The notes under the pieces are model-generated. The model searched no databases. It was not told where the DNA came from and saw only the letters and a list, made by a program, of their open reading frames with translations. From Gordonia polyisoprenivorans NBRC 16320 = JCM 10675 (GTDB lineage Bacteria > Actinomycetota > Actinomycetes > Mycobacteriales > Mycobacteriaceae), in contig NZ_BAEI01000001.1 in NCBI RefSeq assembly GCF_000241325.1, forward strand, positions 108,875 to 172,874: a DNA stretch of 64,000 bases, written 5' to 3'. Within the stretch, counting starts at the first letter, position 1. Each line of letters begins with the position of its first letter. Shown here piece by piece: positions 8,989 through 18,114 of this stretch. The translations under genes and the position numbers were made by a program.

Positions 8989-10323
8989 ATGTCTGACGTA
9001 GCCAACGACGGTACGGATGCCCAGAACCCAGCCGACAACTGGAGTTTCGAGACCAAGCAGATCCATGTGGGCCAGTCGGCCGACGCCGCCACGAACGCTC
9101 GTGCACTGCCGATCTACCAGACCACGTCGTACGTCTTCAACGACACCACCCACGCGGCCAACCTCTTCGGCCTCGCCGAGCCGGGCAACATCTACACCCG
9201 CATCATGAACCCCACCCAGGACGCAGTCGAGCAGCGGGTCGCCGCACTCGAGGGCGGTGTCGCGGCACTGCTGGTCGCGTCCGGTCAGGCCGCCGAGACC
9301 TACGCCATCCTCAACATCGTGGAGAACGGCGGACATGTCGTGTCGAGCCCGCGTCTGTACGGCGGGACCTACAACCTCTTCCACTACACGCTGCCCAAGC
9401 TCGGCATCGAGGTGAGCTTCGTCGAGGATCCCGAGGATCTCGATTCGTGGCAGGCCGCGGTCCGCGACAACACCCGCGCGTTCTACGGCGAGTCGATCTC
9501 CAACCCCAACAACGAGATCCTCGACATCGAGGGCATCTCCGAGGTCGCCCATCGCAACGGCGTGCCGCTGATCGTCGACAACACCGTCGCCACCCCGTAC
9601 CTGCTGAACCCGCTGGCCCATGGCGCCGACATCGTCGTCCATTCGGCGACCAAGTACATCGGCGGGCACGGCACCGCGATCGGCGGCATCATCGTCGACG
9701 GCGGCACCTTCGATTGGCGGGTGCAGCGTGATGGTCAGGATCTGTTCCCCGGCTTCACCACCCCCGATCCCAGCTACCACGGTGCGGTGTTCGCCGACCT
9801 CGGTGCGCCGGCCTACGCGCTCAAGGCGCGCGTGCAGTTGCTGCGTGACACCGGCGCGGCGATCTCGCCGTTCAACGCCTTCTTGCTCGCCCAGGGACTG
9901 GAAACCCTGAGCCTGCGCGTCGAGCGCCACGTCGCCAATGCGCAGCGGGTCGCGGCCTACCTCGCCGATCACACTCAGGTCGAGTCGGTGGCCTACGCCG
10001 GTCTGCAGTCCTCGCCCTGGTATGCCCGTGGTCAGAAGCTCGCGCCCAAGGGGCAGGGCGCGATCATCGGCTTCGAGATCGCCGGTGGCGTCGACGCCGG
10101 GAAGCGCTTCGTCGAGGCGTTGACGCTGCACAGCCACGTCGCCAACATCGGTGACGTGCGGTCACTGGTCATCCACCCCGCGTCGACCACCCACAGCCAG
10201 CTGACCCCCGAGGAGCAGCTCGCTGCCGGCGTGACCCCCGGCCTGGTGCGCCTGGCCGTCGGTATCGAGGGCATCGACGACATCATCGCCGACCTCGACC
10301 AGGGTTTCGCGGCGGCCAAGTAG
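8989..10323 (+). CDS. metY: O-acetylhomoserine sulfhydrylase (aminocarboxypropyltransferase)
   Basis: PLP enzyme that makes homocysteine from O-acetylhomoserine and sulfide, the direct-sulfhydrylation route to methionine. The 444-residue length and the motif VHSATKYIGGHGTAIGG, with the PLP Lys at 222, fit the Cys/Met-metabolism family; the substrate-type call rests on overall similarity to MetY and on the adjoining metX. The gene begins 62 bp after a SAM-IV riboswitch and is followed after 24 bp by metX, giving a two-gene methionine operon, as Rv3340-Rv3341. Confidence 0.95.
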   Translation: MSDVANDGTDAQNPADNWSFETKQIHVGQSADAATNARALPIYQTTSYVFNDTTHAANLFGLAEPGNIYTRIMNPTQDAVEQRVAALEGGVAALLVASGQAAETYAILNIVENGGHVVSSPRLYGGTYNLFHYTLPKLGIEVSFVEDPEDLDSWQAAVRDNTRAFYGESISNPNNEILDIEGISEVAHRNGVPLIVDNTVATPYLLNPLAHGADIVVHSATKYIGGHGTAIGGIIVDGGTFDWRVQRDGQDLFPGFTTPDPSYHGAVFADLGAPAYALKARVQLLRDTGAAISPFNAFLLAQGLETLSLRVERHVANAQRVAAYLADHTQVESVAYAGLQSSPWYARGQKLAPKGQGAIIGFEIAGGVDAGKRFVEALTLHSHVANIGDVRSLVIHPASTTHSQLTPEEQLAAGVTPGLVRLAVGIEGIDDIIADLDQGFAAAK

Positions 10324-10347
10324 TTCTAGGACAGGAGCACAACACCC

Positions 10348-11496
10348 GTGTCGGTGAGCATCGACCCCCAGGCGACCACGACGCATCAGCCCGAGTGGGA
10401 ACGAGTTCCCGACGGACAGATGGTCCGAATGCGTCTGGGGTCGTTGGCTCTCGACAACGGGCAGCAACTCGACGACGTCACCCTGGCGTTCCAGCGCTGG
10501 GGGGCGTTGTCGCCTGCACGGGACAACGTGATCCTGACCCTGCACGCCCTGACCGGTGACTCGCACGTCACCGGCGCTCCCACCGACGAACATCCCTCCC
10601 CCGGGTGGTGGGATGGTCTGATCGGGCCGGGAGCGGCCATCGACACCGACGAATGGTGTGTCATCTCCGCCAACGTCCTCGGCGGCTGCCGTGGGTCGAC
10701 GGGCCCGTCGTCGCCGGATTCGCAAGGGCGGCCTTGGGGTTCACGCTTCCCCGACATCACCGTGCTCGATCAGGTGCGTGCCGAGGCAGCCCTGCTCGAT
10801 GCCCTCGGTATCAAGGGAATCGGCGCGGTACTCGGCGGCTCGATGGGTGGCGCGCGTGCGCTGGAGTGGGCGATCGAGTACCCCGATCGGGTCCGCAGCG
10901 CACTGGTGCTGGCGGTCGGCGCGCGTGCCACCGCCGATCAGATCGGCACGCAGACCACCCAGATCGCGGCCATCACCTCCGATCCCGACTGGCAGGGCGG
11001 CGACTACCACGGCACCGGACGGTCCCCGATCGCCGGCCTCGGGATCGCCCGGCGCATCGCCCACCTCACCTACCGATTCGAGGGTGAGCTCGACGAGCGG
11101 TTCGCCAATACGCCTCAGGCGCAAGAGAATCCGCTTCTCGGCGGTCGCTATGCGATTCAGAGTTATCTCGAGCACCAGGCCGACAAGCTGATCGAGCGCT
11201 TCGATCCGGGCAGCTACGTGGTGCTCTCCGACGTGCTGAACCACCACGACGTCGGCCGCAACCGGGGCGGGATCGCCGCCGCCCTCGCCTCGTGCACCGT
11301 CCCGACCATCGTCGCCGGCATCGATTCGGATCGCTTGTATCCGTTGCGGTTACAAGCCGAGATCGCCGAGGGCCTCGGCAATTGCGTCGGCGGGCTCCAG
11401 GTGGTCCGCTCCGACAAGGGCCACGACGGGTTCCTCACCGAGTTCGACGCGATCGCCGATCTCCTCAAGCGCACTGTGGATCTCGCTCGCCGCTGA
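10348..11496 (+). CDS. metX: Homoserine O-acetyltransferase
   Basis: Acetyl-CoA-dependent acylation of homoserine, the first committed step of methionine synthesis, in the cytoplasm. It has an alpha/beta-hydrolase fold with the nucleophile Ser165 in [12 protein letters not shown], the acid in IDSDRLYP and the catalytic His in KGHDGFL near the C-terminus. The length is 382 residues with a GTG start at 10348, preceded by AGGAG at 10331. The product feeds MetY encoded just upstream. The transcript probably ends at the hairpin at 11521-11553. Confidence 0.96.
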   Translation: MSVSIDPQATTTHQPEWERVPDGQMVRMRLGSLALDNGQQLDDVTLAFQRWGALSPARDNVILTLHALTGDSHVTGAPTDEHPSPGWWDGLIGPGAAIDTDEWCVISANVLGGCRGSTGPSSPDSQGRPWGSRFPDITVLDQVRAEAALLDALGIKGIGAVLGGSMGGARALEWAIEYPDRVRSALVLAVGARATADQIGTQTTQIAAITSDPDWQGGDYHGTGRSPIAGLGIARRIAHLTYRFEGELDERFANTPQAQENPLLGGRYAIQSYLEHQADKLIERFDPGSYVVLSDVLNHHDVGRNRGGIAAALASCTVPTIVAGIDSDRLYPLRLQAEIAEGLGNCVGGLQVVRSDKGHDGFLTEFDAIADLLKRTVDLARR

Positions 11497-11520
11497 CGCA
11501 CTCACACCGACACAGACCGA

Positions 11521-11553
11521 CCCGCCCACGCGCCTGCAGGCGTCGTGGGCGGG
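11521..11553. terminator. Bidirectional hairpin terminator between metX and the convergent gene
   Basis: Arms CCCGCCCACG (11521-11530) and CGTGGGCGGG (11544-11553) are perfectly complementary. The 13-base interior contains the self-complementary CGCCTGCAGGCG, so the hairpin can extend further. It lies between two convergent stop codons (11496 and 11560). No U-tract follows, which is common in high-GC actinobacteria. Confidence 0.75.
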
Positions 11554-11559
11554 CGTGTC

Positions 11560-13119
11560 TCAGCGGGCGGGTGTGGTGGTGGTCGTCTCCGCCGGATTCC
11601 CCGCACTCGGCGCCTGCGCGGTACTCGACGACGGCTGGGAGGGCCGGATTTCCGGAGCGAATCCCGGCGCGGTCGTCTGCGGCGGCACGATGCTGGGGAT
11701 CAGACCGGACGGGATCAGACCGGACGGGATCGGCAGCGTCGGATACGGAGTCAGTGTCGGGCCGGTCGGGGTGGTGGTCGACGGGGTGGTCGCCGACGGC
11801 GTGGTGGTGTTGGGCACCAGCGTCAGGGTGGTCGTCGACGTCGTCAGCGGCAGTTCGGTCGTCGCCCAACTCGGGAGTTGCTCGTGCCCGTCCGGCGAGG
11901 TCGGCGACGACACCGCGACCGAGGTCACCACCGACGTCGTCTGGTGATGCGACGTCGTCGTGAATCCCGAATCCCGGGTGGTGTCAATGGTGTGCGCATC
12001 GGCGGTGCGCGTCGGCGAAGGCAGCGGGTCGGCGTCGTCGGTCACGGTGGCGCCGACTGCGACCGCCGCCATCACGATCGCACCGATGATCCCGGCCACG
12101 ATCGCCACCGGTACCGCCGACCAGCTACGCGCGCGGCGACCGCCGATGAAGGCCAGTCGGTTGGTGCCTGCCTTGCCGGCGAGCATCGCCGCACCGGTGG
12201 CCGCGGCCAATTCCGGCGACGCCGGGGTGAGGAGTTCGAGTCCGGCATCGGGCACGATTCGTCGGGTGACGGGCAGATTCGCCAACCCACCGACCAGCAC
12301 CGCGGCGTCGGGGGCGTCACCGCGCAACCGGAGATCGGCGAGATAGCGGGCGAACACCTCGCGCGCCTCGTCGACCATCGGGCCGGCAACCCGCTCGACG
12401 GTCGCCGAGGTCAACGACACCCCGGCCAATCCTGCCGATGAGCCCAGCCCCGCAGTGGATGCACCCGAGGCGGACGTGGGGTCGGCGACCTCTTCTTTCG
12501 CTGTGCGGCAGGCGCTGACCAGCTTGGCCCGCTGGCGCTTGGTGCGGGTGCCGGCGTCGGCGCCGTCCACCTCCGCGGCGATGTGGTCGGCGAGCGCCTC
12601 GTCGATCCGGCGTCCACTGAGCACCGTCGACCTCTCGATCGACCCGACCCGGCCTGCGGCCGGATCCACGGTGTAGAGCGACACGCCGGTGTCGCCGCAA
12701 TCGGCGACGACCACCGACGAGAATCGTCCGATCTGTCCGGTTCGGGTCAGGAATTCGGCGACCGCTTCTTCATCGGAGCCGAGGTGGATCTGACGGCGGG
12801 TACCCGACCCTCCCGAGCGCAGACGACGGCGCTGGGTGGCGGTCCGCGCCGCCACCCCGATCGGGCCGACGCGTAGTTCGGCGGCGCGGGCGGCGTCGAG
12901 CATCAGGTCGATGCCCGCGTTCACGCGTCCCACCGAATCGAGTCCGTCGGTGGGATCGACGTCGAAGACGCGCGCCTCGAGGGCGGTGCGACCTGCCTCG
13001 TCGTGCGTGAGCAGGACGTAATGGATCATTCCCTCACCGACGGAGACGCCCAGCGACGTGGTGTCGCCCGGTCTTGCCTGGTCGTTGATCTCGAACGTCG
13101 AACTGATGTCAATCCCCAC
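11560..13119 (-). CDS. Hsp70/actin-fold membrane protein with Thr-rich extracellular tail
   Basis: A 519-residue protein not matched to a named gene. The first ~350 residues look like an Hsp70/actin-type ATPase: ADCGDTGVSLY resembles the second phosphate-binding loop, AAVLVGGLANLPVTRRIV resembles the adenosine motif, and SPELAAATGAAML follows where Hsp70s have their (D)PxxxVAxGAA motif. The N-terminal phosphate-1 loop is weak. One membrane helix (about residues 354-375) is followed by a ~140-residue Thr/Ser/Pro-rich tail with many TTT runs and a repeated IPSGL. The topology implied is a cytoplasmic nucleotide-binding domain and an extracytoplasmic glycan-rich-type tail. The start is a GTG at 13119. 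Similar conserved proteins occur in mycolate-containing actinobacteria; no function is known to me. Confidence 0.65.
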   Translation of the reverse strand: MGIDISSTFEINDQARPGDTTSLGVSVGEGMIHYVLLTHDEAGRTALEARVFDVDPTDGLDSVGRVNAGIDLMLDAARAAELRVGPIGVAARTATQRRRLRSGGSGTRRQIHLGSDEEAVAEFLTRTGQIGRFSSVVVADCGDTGVSLYTVDPAAGRVGSIERSTVLSGRRIDEALADHIAAEVDGADAGTRTKRQRAKLVSACRTAKEEVADPTSASGASTAGLGSSAGLAGVSLTSATVERVAGPMVDEAREVFARYLADLRLRGDAPDAAVLVGGLANLPVTRRIVPDAGLELLTPASPELAAATGAAMLAGKAGTNRLAFIGGRRARSWSAVPVAIVAGIIGAIVMAAVAVGATVTDDADPLPSPTRTADAHTIDTTRDSGFTTTSHHQTTSVVTSVAVSSPTSPDGHEQLPSWATTELPLTTSTTTLTLVPNTTTPSATTPSTTTPTGPTLTPYPTLPIPSGLIPSGLIPSIVPPQTTAPGFAPEIRPSQPSSSTAQAPSAGNPAETTTTTPAR

Positions 13120-13204
13120 TTAGTGTTGCTAACAATCGCTCCGCTCGGCGGAGTTTGTGCGTCGGGTCCGTACCCCGAATGTCACGCTTAGGTCACCAGT
13201 GTAA

Positions 13205-13528
13205 TCAATCTGTGCCCAAAGGGTCGATCGACGTCGCCAGCCAGAGGATCAGCGCACCTGCCGACGCCATTGCCGCGACATCGAAGAATTTACCCCTGAC
13301 CTGCAGCAACCCGGCCCGCGAGGTGGGGATCAGCGCGCGCAGGAGTGCGCCGAACAACAACGCCGATCCGAACACGAACGCTCCGCGACGCCATCGATCG
13401 AACAACACGAGTGCCGCGGCGGCCACGACGCCGAGCAGCACCAGCAGGTAGGGAATCTGTACCGCGTAGGCGCGCACCCGTCGGACGTGGCGCAACCGCT
13501 CCACCCGTTGGGGGGCGCCGCCGGTCAT
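13205..13528 (-). CDS. DUF3017 family membrane protein
   Basis: A 107-residue protein with about three hydrophobic helices (around residues 22-40, 47-65 and 82-98). The ATG at 13528 overlaps the folD stop codon in an ATGA arrangement, implying translational coupling. Small DUF3017 proteins following folD are a conserved actinobacterial pairing (Rv3355c-Rv3356c). The function is unknown and no catalytic residues are evident. Confidence 0.82.
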   Translation of the reverse strand: MTGGAPQRVERLRHVRRVRAYAVQIPYLLVLLGVVAAAALVLFDRWRRGAFVFGSALLFGALLRALIPTSRAGLLQVRGKFFDVAAMASAGALILWLATSIDPLGTD

Positions 13529-14448
13529 CGCGAACGGGTCCCGACGGCGTCGCCCGCGGCGTTCCGCACGGAGTCGCCTGCGGTGAGCGCCGCGAGCTGA
13601 GCCTCGGCCCGTTCGACGACGTTCACCAGCAAGAAGGCGCGCGTGAGCGGCCCGACCCCGCCCGGGTTGGGCGAGACGTGTCCGGCCACATCCCAGACGT
13701 CGGGCGCGACGTCGCCGCGCAGGCCGTCCTCGGTCCGGCTGACGCCGACATCGATCACGGCGGCACCCGGCTTGACCATGTCGGCGGTCACCAGATGCGG
13801 CACCCCTGCCGCGGCGATGACGATGTCTGCGCGGGCCACCTCGGCGGCGAGGTCGCGCGTACCGGTGTGGCACAGGGTCACGGTGGCGTTCTCGCTGCGC
13901 CGCGTCAGCAGCAGGCCGATGGGCCTGCCGATGGTGACGCCGCGGCCGATGACGGTCACCCGCGCACCCGCGATGTCGATGCCGTAGCGCCGTAGCAGGT
14001 GGATGACCCCCCGCGGCGTACACGGCAGGGTCGATTCCTTGCCCAGCACGAGTCGGCCGAGGTTGATCGGATGGAGGCCATCGGCGTCCTTGGACGGGTC
14101 GATACGCTCGAGCGCAGCGTTCTCGTCGAGATGTTTCGGCAATGGGAGCTGCACGATGTACCCGGTACAGGCGGGATCGGCGTTGAGTTCGTCGATGGCC
14201 GCATTGAGGTCCTCGGTCGTCGTGTCTGCGGGCAGATCCTTGCGGATCGACGACACCCCGATCCGCGCACAATCGGCGTGCTTGCCCTTGACGTAGGACT
14301 GCGAGCCGGGGTCGTCGCCGACCAGGATGGTCCCGAGTCCTGGGGTGACTCCCGCACTGCGCAACTTCTCCACTCGTGCGGCGAGGTCGGTGAAGATCTC
14401 GTCGCGGGTGGCCTTGCCGTCCAGTCGTATCGCGCTCACGCCGACCAT
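13525..14448 (-). CDS. folD: Bifunctional methylenetetrahydrofolate dehydrogenase/cyclohydrolase
   Basis: Interconverts 5,10-methylene- and 10-formyl-tetrahydrofolate with NADP in the one-carbon pathway. FolD signatures are visible: [14 protein letters not shown] with the catalytic Lys, the substrate loop [10 protein letters not shown], and [14 protein letters not shown] of the nucleotide-binding domain, with the PGGVGPLT motif near the end. At 307 residues it is about 25 longer than usual, because of a polar C-terminal tail after [18 protein letters not shown] 14448 is used; a GTG nine bases later is possible. It is translationally coupled to the DUF3017 gene and divergent from the dehydratase at 14502. 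Confidence 0.95.
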   Translation of the reverse strand: MVGVSAIRLDGKATRDEIFTDLAARVEKLRSAGVTPGLGTILVGDDPGSQSYVKGKHADCARIGVSSIRKDLPADTTTEDLNAAIDELNADPACTGYIVQLPLPKHLDENAALERIDPSKDADGLHPINLGRLVLGKESTLPCTPRGVIHLLRRYGIDIAGARVTVIGRGVTIGRPIGLLLTRRSENATVTLCHTGTRDLAAEVARADIVIAAAGVPHLVTADMVKPGAAVIDVGVSRTEDGLRGDVAPDVWDVAGHVSPNPGGVGPLTRAFLLVNVVERAEAQLAALTAGDSVRNAAGDAVGTRSR

Positions 14449-14501
14449 TGTTCCATTCCGCTGTGCGACCGATCGCCCGGCCGGGCCGGTAGCCTGCGCT
14501 C

Positions 14502-15503
14502 ATGTCGCCTGCAGCGCCCGATCGGGACGCCGATCGCGCCGGAACCCCCGTCGCCGTCACCGCTGCCGACGTGATGGCGGCGCGTGCACGACTCGCGGGC
14601 CGCCTGCGGCGCACTCCCCTGCTCGAGACCACGCTCGACACGGTCGGCGGACCGGTCGATGTGGTGTTCAAGCTGGAGTACACGCAGCTCGGTGGCTGCT
14701 TCAAGGTGCGCGGCAGTCTCAATGCGGTGCTCGACGCCGTCGCCCACGATGCCCTGCCCGAGGCCGGGGTTCTCGTGGCCTCCGGCGGCAACGCCGCGCT
14801 CGGTGCGGCCTGGGCTGCCCGACTCGTCGGCGTTCCGGCGACCGTGGTGGTCCCCGAGACCGCTCCGGCGGTCAAGATCTCGGCGCTGCGTTCACTCGGT
14901 GCGACGGTGCGGCTCATCGGCACTCGTTATCAGGAGTCCGCCGACGCCGCCGCCGCGCTGGCCGCCGACTCCGGCGCACTGCTGTTGCACGCCTACGATC
15001 TGCCGACGATCGTGGCCGGCGCCGGGACCATCGGCCTCGAGGTGGCCGAGGACCTCCCCGGCCACAGACTGCAGACCGTCGCCTGTGTCGGCGGTGGCGG
15101 TCTGCTCGCCGGACTCGCTGCCACGTTGCGGCCCGGTGACCGCCTCATCGGCGCCGAACCGATCGGCGCCTCGTGTCTGGATCAGGCCCGGGCGGCCGGA
15201 GAGCCCGTCACCGTCGAGCTGGACAGCATCGCGGCGGATTCGCTGGGTGCGAGTCGGGTCGGCGGCATCTGCTGGGCGACCATCGCCGACCGGGCCGTGG
15301 ACTCCGTGGTCGTCGACGACGCCGACCTCATCGCGGCCCGCCGGATGATGTGGGACCGCTTCCGGATCGTCATCGAACACGGCACGGCCACCGCCGTCGC
15401 TGCGGTCACCACCGGCGCCGTCGAACCCGCGACCGATTCCACGTTGTGCATCGTCCTGTGCGGGGCCAACACCAGGCTCGACGACCTGCACCCGGCACAA
15501 TGA
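14502..15503 (+). CDS. PLP-dependent threonine/serine dehydratase-like enzyme
   Basis: A fold-type II PLP enzyme of 333 residues related to catabolic threonine ammonia-lyase and serine racemase. The PLP lysine lies in GGCFKVRGSLNA, where most relatives have SFKxRGA. The glycine-rich phosphate loop appears as GGGGLLAG. Length and the absence of an ACT regulatory domain fit a catabolic or accessory dehydratase and not the biosynthetic IlvA. Its stop codon overlaps the trmL start, so the two are co-translated. The substrate (Thr, Ser or another hydroxy amino acid) is not determined by what can be seen. Confidence 0.82.
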   Translation: MSPAAPDRDADRAGTPVAVTAADVMAARARLAGRLRRTPLLETTLDTVGGPVDVVFKLEYTQLGGCFKVRGSLNAVLDAVAHDALPEAGVLVASGGNAALGAAWAARLVGVPATVVVPETAPAVKISALRSLGATVRLIGTRYQESADAAAALAADSGALLLHAYDLPTIVAGAGTIGLEVAEDLPGHRLQTVACVGGGGLLAGLAATLRPGDRLIGAEPIGASCLDQARAAGEPVTVELDSIAADSLGASRVGGICWATIADRAVDSVVVDDADLIAARRMMWDRFRIVIEHGTATAVAAVTTGAVEPATDSTLCIVLCGANTRLDDLHPAQ

Positions 15504-15973
15504 CAGCCATGTTCCGGATCATGTTCTACCAACCGTGCATCCCGCCCAACACCGGCAACGCGATCCGGCTGGCCGCGAACACCGGATGCGAGCTCCATCT
15601 GATCGAGCCGCTGGGGTTCTCGATGTCGGACGCCCAGGTCAAACGAGCCGGCCTGGACTACCACGAAATGGCCACGGTGACAGTGCATCCCAACCTGGTC
15701 ACGGCATGGACGACGCTCAAGCCGCAGCGCGTGTTCGCCTTCACCGCGCATGCGCAGCGCTATCACACCGACGTCGACTACCGTCCCGGCGACGTCCTGT
15801 TGTTCGGCCCCGAGCCGACGGGACTGCCCGAGGAGGTTCTCGACGAGCCGGAGATCACCGACCGCATCCGCATACCGATGCTCGCCGGCCGACGCTCGCA
15901 CAATCTCGCGAACGCGGCGAGTATCGCGGTGTACGAGGCCTGGCGACAACAGGGATTCGACGGGGCGGTGTGA
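15500..15973 (+). CDS. trmL: tRNA (cytidine(34)-2'-O)-methyltransferase, SPOUT family
   Basis: SAM-dependent methylase predicted to modify the ribose of the wobble base in tRNA-Leu isoacceptors. Family hallmarks are the N-terminal QPCIPPNTGNAIRLAA, LLFGPEPTGLPEEV and the knot motif RIPMLAGRRSHNLANAASIAVYE. It is 157 residues long, as usual. The ATG at 15500 overlaps the upstream stop (ATGA); a second ATG at 15509 would give the more typical start MFRIMFYQP and may be the true one. It corresponds to Rv3366 (spoU) in the syntenic region. Confidence 0.93.
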   Translation: MTAMFRIMFYQPCIPPNTGNAIRLAANTGCELHLIEPLGFSMSDAQVKRAGLDYHEMATVTVHPNLVTAWTTLKPQRVFAFTAHAQRYHTDVDYRPGDVLLFGPEPTGLPEEVLDEPEITDRIRIPMLAGRRSHNLANAASIAVYEAWRQQGFDGAV

Positions 15974-15989
15974 ATCCTGCGCACGTTCC

Positions 15990-16610
15990 TCAGCGCAGCG
16001 CTTTTCGGGCCTCCGGCCAGAAAGCCATTCCGGCGACCGCCAATCCACCGGCTCCGATGATGGCGACGGCGGCGTCCACGCTGGTACGGCCCTGCTTGGC
16101 CCAATAGACGTCCTCGAGATCGAGCAACAGGGCCAGTTCGTCGACGATGAGCCCGACGCCGGTGCCGTAGGCGATGGCGGTCGCCGGATGGCGCCGGTGT
16201 CGTTCGGCGCCGCGCACCGCGACTGCACCGATGGCGCCGAGTAACCCGATTCCGATGTTGTAGTGGTGAAAGTGGTGTCCACCCAGACTCATTCCACCGC
16301 CGGCGGGGCCGTGACCGGCGCGAATCCAGTGCGTGATGCCGCGCGCGGTGACGAAGGTCGTGGTGAAAGCCGCCCACGACAGCACCGCGGATTGTTCGCC
16401 GGGCTCGAGCGACCCGCGCCACGCCCGTCGCAAGCGCACCCACGGCAGTCGAGCCGCGGACAGATCTGCGTCACCGGCCTGCCCGTACGCGTGCTGCGCC
16501 GGCCCACTCGGTACCGAGCCGGATTCTCCGGTATGGGGCAATTCTTCGGTTTGCGTAACCTGTTGTCGCACGGCAGATTCCGAGTGCGACGGGGAGCTGT
16601 CGGGTGACAT
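15990..16610 (-). CDS. Conserved membrane protein with histidine-rich loop, function unknown
   Basis: A 206-residue protein I do not recognise by name. The first ~65 residues are polar. Three or four hydrophobic segments follow (roughly 72-90, 108-126, 142-160 and 180-196). Between the first two is the striking GGHHFHHYNIGIG, preceded by ITHWIRAG, so six histidines lie in or beside the membrane region. Acidic residues occur in VDELALLLDLEDVYWA. Such His/Glu clusters often mark metal sites in membrane enzymes, but that is only inference. It is convergent with trmL (16 bp apart), and the DUF167 gene lies upstream on the same strand. Confidence 0.75.
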   Translation of the reverse strand: MSPDSSPSHSESAVRQQVTQTEELPHTGESGSVPSGPAQHAYGQAGDADLSAARLPWVRLRRAWRGSLEPGEQSAVLSWAAFTTTFVTARGITHWIRAGHGPAGGGMSLGGHHFHHYNIGIGLLGAIGAVAVRGAERHRRHPATAIAYGTGVGLIVDELALLLDLEDVYWAKQGRTSVDAAVAIIGAGGLAVAGMAFWPEARKALR

Positions 16611-16664
16611 GACCCGATGATGCCACTTCCTGCTGCTCGCGTGCGGAGACCCGAGAAACCCTCC

Positions 16665-16892
16665 TCAGGCGACCCGGAAGCGTTTGGTGCGTGAGGTCGC
16701 GCCGCCGATGAGGTTCACCCTCGACTTCGGCACACCCAGGTGGGCGGCGAGCAGTTCGGCGACCGCCTTGTTGGCCTTGCCCTCGGTGGCGGGCTCACGC
16801 ACGTAAATCGTGATCGAGCCGTCCGGACCGGTCTGCACCAATGGTCCCTTCCGACTGTTCGGCTTCACCGTCACCACCACTTGCTGTGGCAT
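16665..16892 (-). CDS. DUF167 (YggU) family protein
   Basis: A 75-residue protein of the YggU/DUF167 family, small alpha/beta proteins of unknown function. Recognised from VTVKPNSRKGPLV at the N-terminus, the central YVREPATEGKANKAVAELLAAHLGV and the terminal LIGGATSRTKRF pattern. The start ATG is preceded by GGGGTGGAG-like sequence. It is followed on the same strand by the His-rich membrane protein gene. Confidence 0.9.
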   Translation of the reverse strand: MPQQVVVTVKPNSRKGPLVQTGPDGSITIYVREPATEGKANKAVAELLAAHLGVPKSRVNLIGGATSRTKRFRVA

Positions 16893-17305
16893 ACTCCACC
16901 CCTCGAATCGTCACGTCCCGCCGCGGCGCAGGCCCGGTGACGATTGTGCCGTATGCCCGATGCGGCCGCTCTCACCGCATCAGCGCCGCCCGGTGTCCGG
17001 ACCGATCGCAGCACAGCCCGCTGTCCCCCGGGTCACCTATCGTCGCCCCAGTGAGCCCGGAGACATCGCACGGGTTGCGTCTTCTTGGCAACCCATGCAC
17101 GGCCCCTTCACTTTCGGATGCTCGCGATCTCCTCCAATTGCGTTGCGCAACACTCTTTTTCAATATCGCATGGCCATTGTTTATATGTTCGGACGGCCGA
17201 ATTTCGAGCATTGTAGACAGAATTGAAATATATGTCCTCATAACTTGTTATTGTGTGATGAGTGGCGAATCCGCCACTTACCACCAGCGACAATCGGATA
17301 GAAAG
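16893..17305. other. Intergenic region upstream of the SipW-type locus
   Basis: This 413-bp stretch has no convincing gene. The first part is ordinary GC-rich DNA. From about 17130 to 17260 it becomes clearly AT-rich (runs such as ctctttttcaatat and gaaatatatg), unlike the surrounding coding DNA. It ends in a hairpin at 17261-17278 and a weak purine-rich ribosome site (GATAGAAAG) before the ATG at 17306. The promoter of the export locus must lie here, but I cannot fix the -35 and -10 boxes. Confidence 0.6.
17261..17278 (+). promoter_or_regulatory. Inverted repeat in the leader of the SipW-type locus
   Basis: AGTGGCG (17261-17267) and CGCCACT (17272-17278) form a perfect 7-bp stem with loop AATC. 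It lies 27 bp before the start codon at 17306. It may be a protein-binding operator or an RNA hairpin in the 5' leader; the sequence alone does not decide. Confidence 0.5.
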
Positions 17306-17944
17306 ATGACCATCAACAACAGCCAGACCCCCGACCCCACCGCCAAGCGCCGCAAGAAGAAGGCCCTTCTCGCCGCGGGCTCGGTCCTCGGCGTCGGCGC
17401 GGTGATCACCCTCGCCGCCTGGAACGATTCCGTGTGGGGCGACTCGCAATTCGGCACCGGCGAGAATTCCTGGAATGTCCAGGGCAGCTTCGACGCCGGG
17501 GCGAACTGGGACGAATTCCTGACACAGGACGACGCAGGCAACATGGTCTTCACTCTGGGAACCATCGATCCCAGCGCATTGATGCCCGGCGACTCCGTCC
17601 ATGCGCTGGTCGGACTCAAGGAGACCGAGGGCAACATGGCCGCCGACGTCACCGTCCAGGGCGCCAGGGTCGACAGCACCAACACCCTTGGCCAGAAGCT
17701 CATCGTCAGCATTGCCGACCTGGGCGCTGTTAATCCGGGCACATACGACGGCACCGGCGGTTCGGCCATTCTGAGTAACAGCGCCATGGCCTCCGGACAG
17801 AGTTCGTCGACCGTCCGGGTCGACGCGAACGGCCAGAAATGGCTGGGGTTCACCGTGACCCTGCCGTCCGGGACCAATCCGTCGGGACTCGACCAAACCG
17901 TCAACGCGGCCTGGGAGATGTCGGCCCAAAGCGTCGACAGCTGA
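17306..17944 (+). CDS. SipW-dependent-type exported protein (TasA/camelysin-like)
   Basis: A 212-residue exported protein. The N-terminus has a basic run KRRKKK and a hydrophobic core (LLAAGSVLGVGAVITLAAW), followed at once by NDSVWGDSQF, the kind of aromatic/acidic segment seen just after SipW-type signal peptides. The mature part is Gly/Asp/Thr-rich beta-type sequence without cysteines, comparable to TasA-like fibre or surface proteins. ATG 17306 is chosen because it places the basic n-region at the N-terminus. It is the first gene of a four-gene rightward locus that includes a SipW/ER-type signal peptidase. Fibre formation is inference. Confidence 0.72.
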   Translation: MTINNSQTPDPTAKRRKKKALLAAGSVLGVGAVITLAAWNDSVWGDSQFGTGENSWNVQGSFDAGANWDEFLTQDDAGNMVFTLGTIDPSALMPGDSVHALVGLKETEGNMAADVTVQGARVDSTNTLGQKLIVSIADLGAVNPGTYDGTGGSAILSNSAMASGQSSSTVRVDANGQKWLGFTVTLPSGTNPSGLDQTVNAAWEMSAQSVDS

Positions 17945-18114
17945 GCGGATCCCGCTGGTCCCCTCCTCACGCAGGCGGCCGGCCACCGCGCCGGCCCGCC
18001 TGCCCGCATCATCACAAGAACTCAGCGACGTCCATCACTTCCGCTGTATCACAGACTTTTTCGACCGCAATCACCATCGTGGTCACCACCCACGCACTCC
18101 CCCGGGAGAGCACG

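Noticed and set aside
11696..11735. Direct repeat of GGGATCAGACCGGAC near the end of the Hsp70-fold gene
   Set aside because: Only two copies plus a partial third, in frame as IPSGL; ordinary low-complexity coding repeat.
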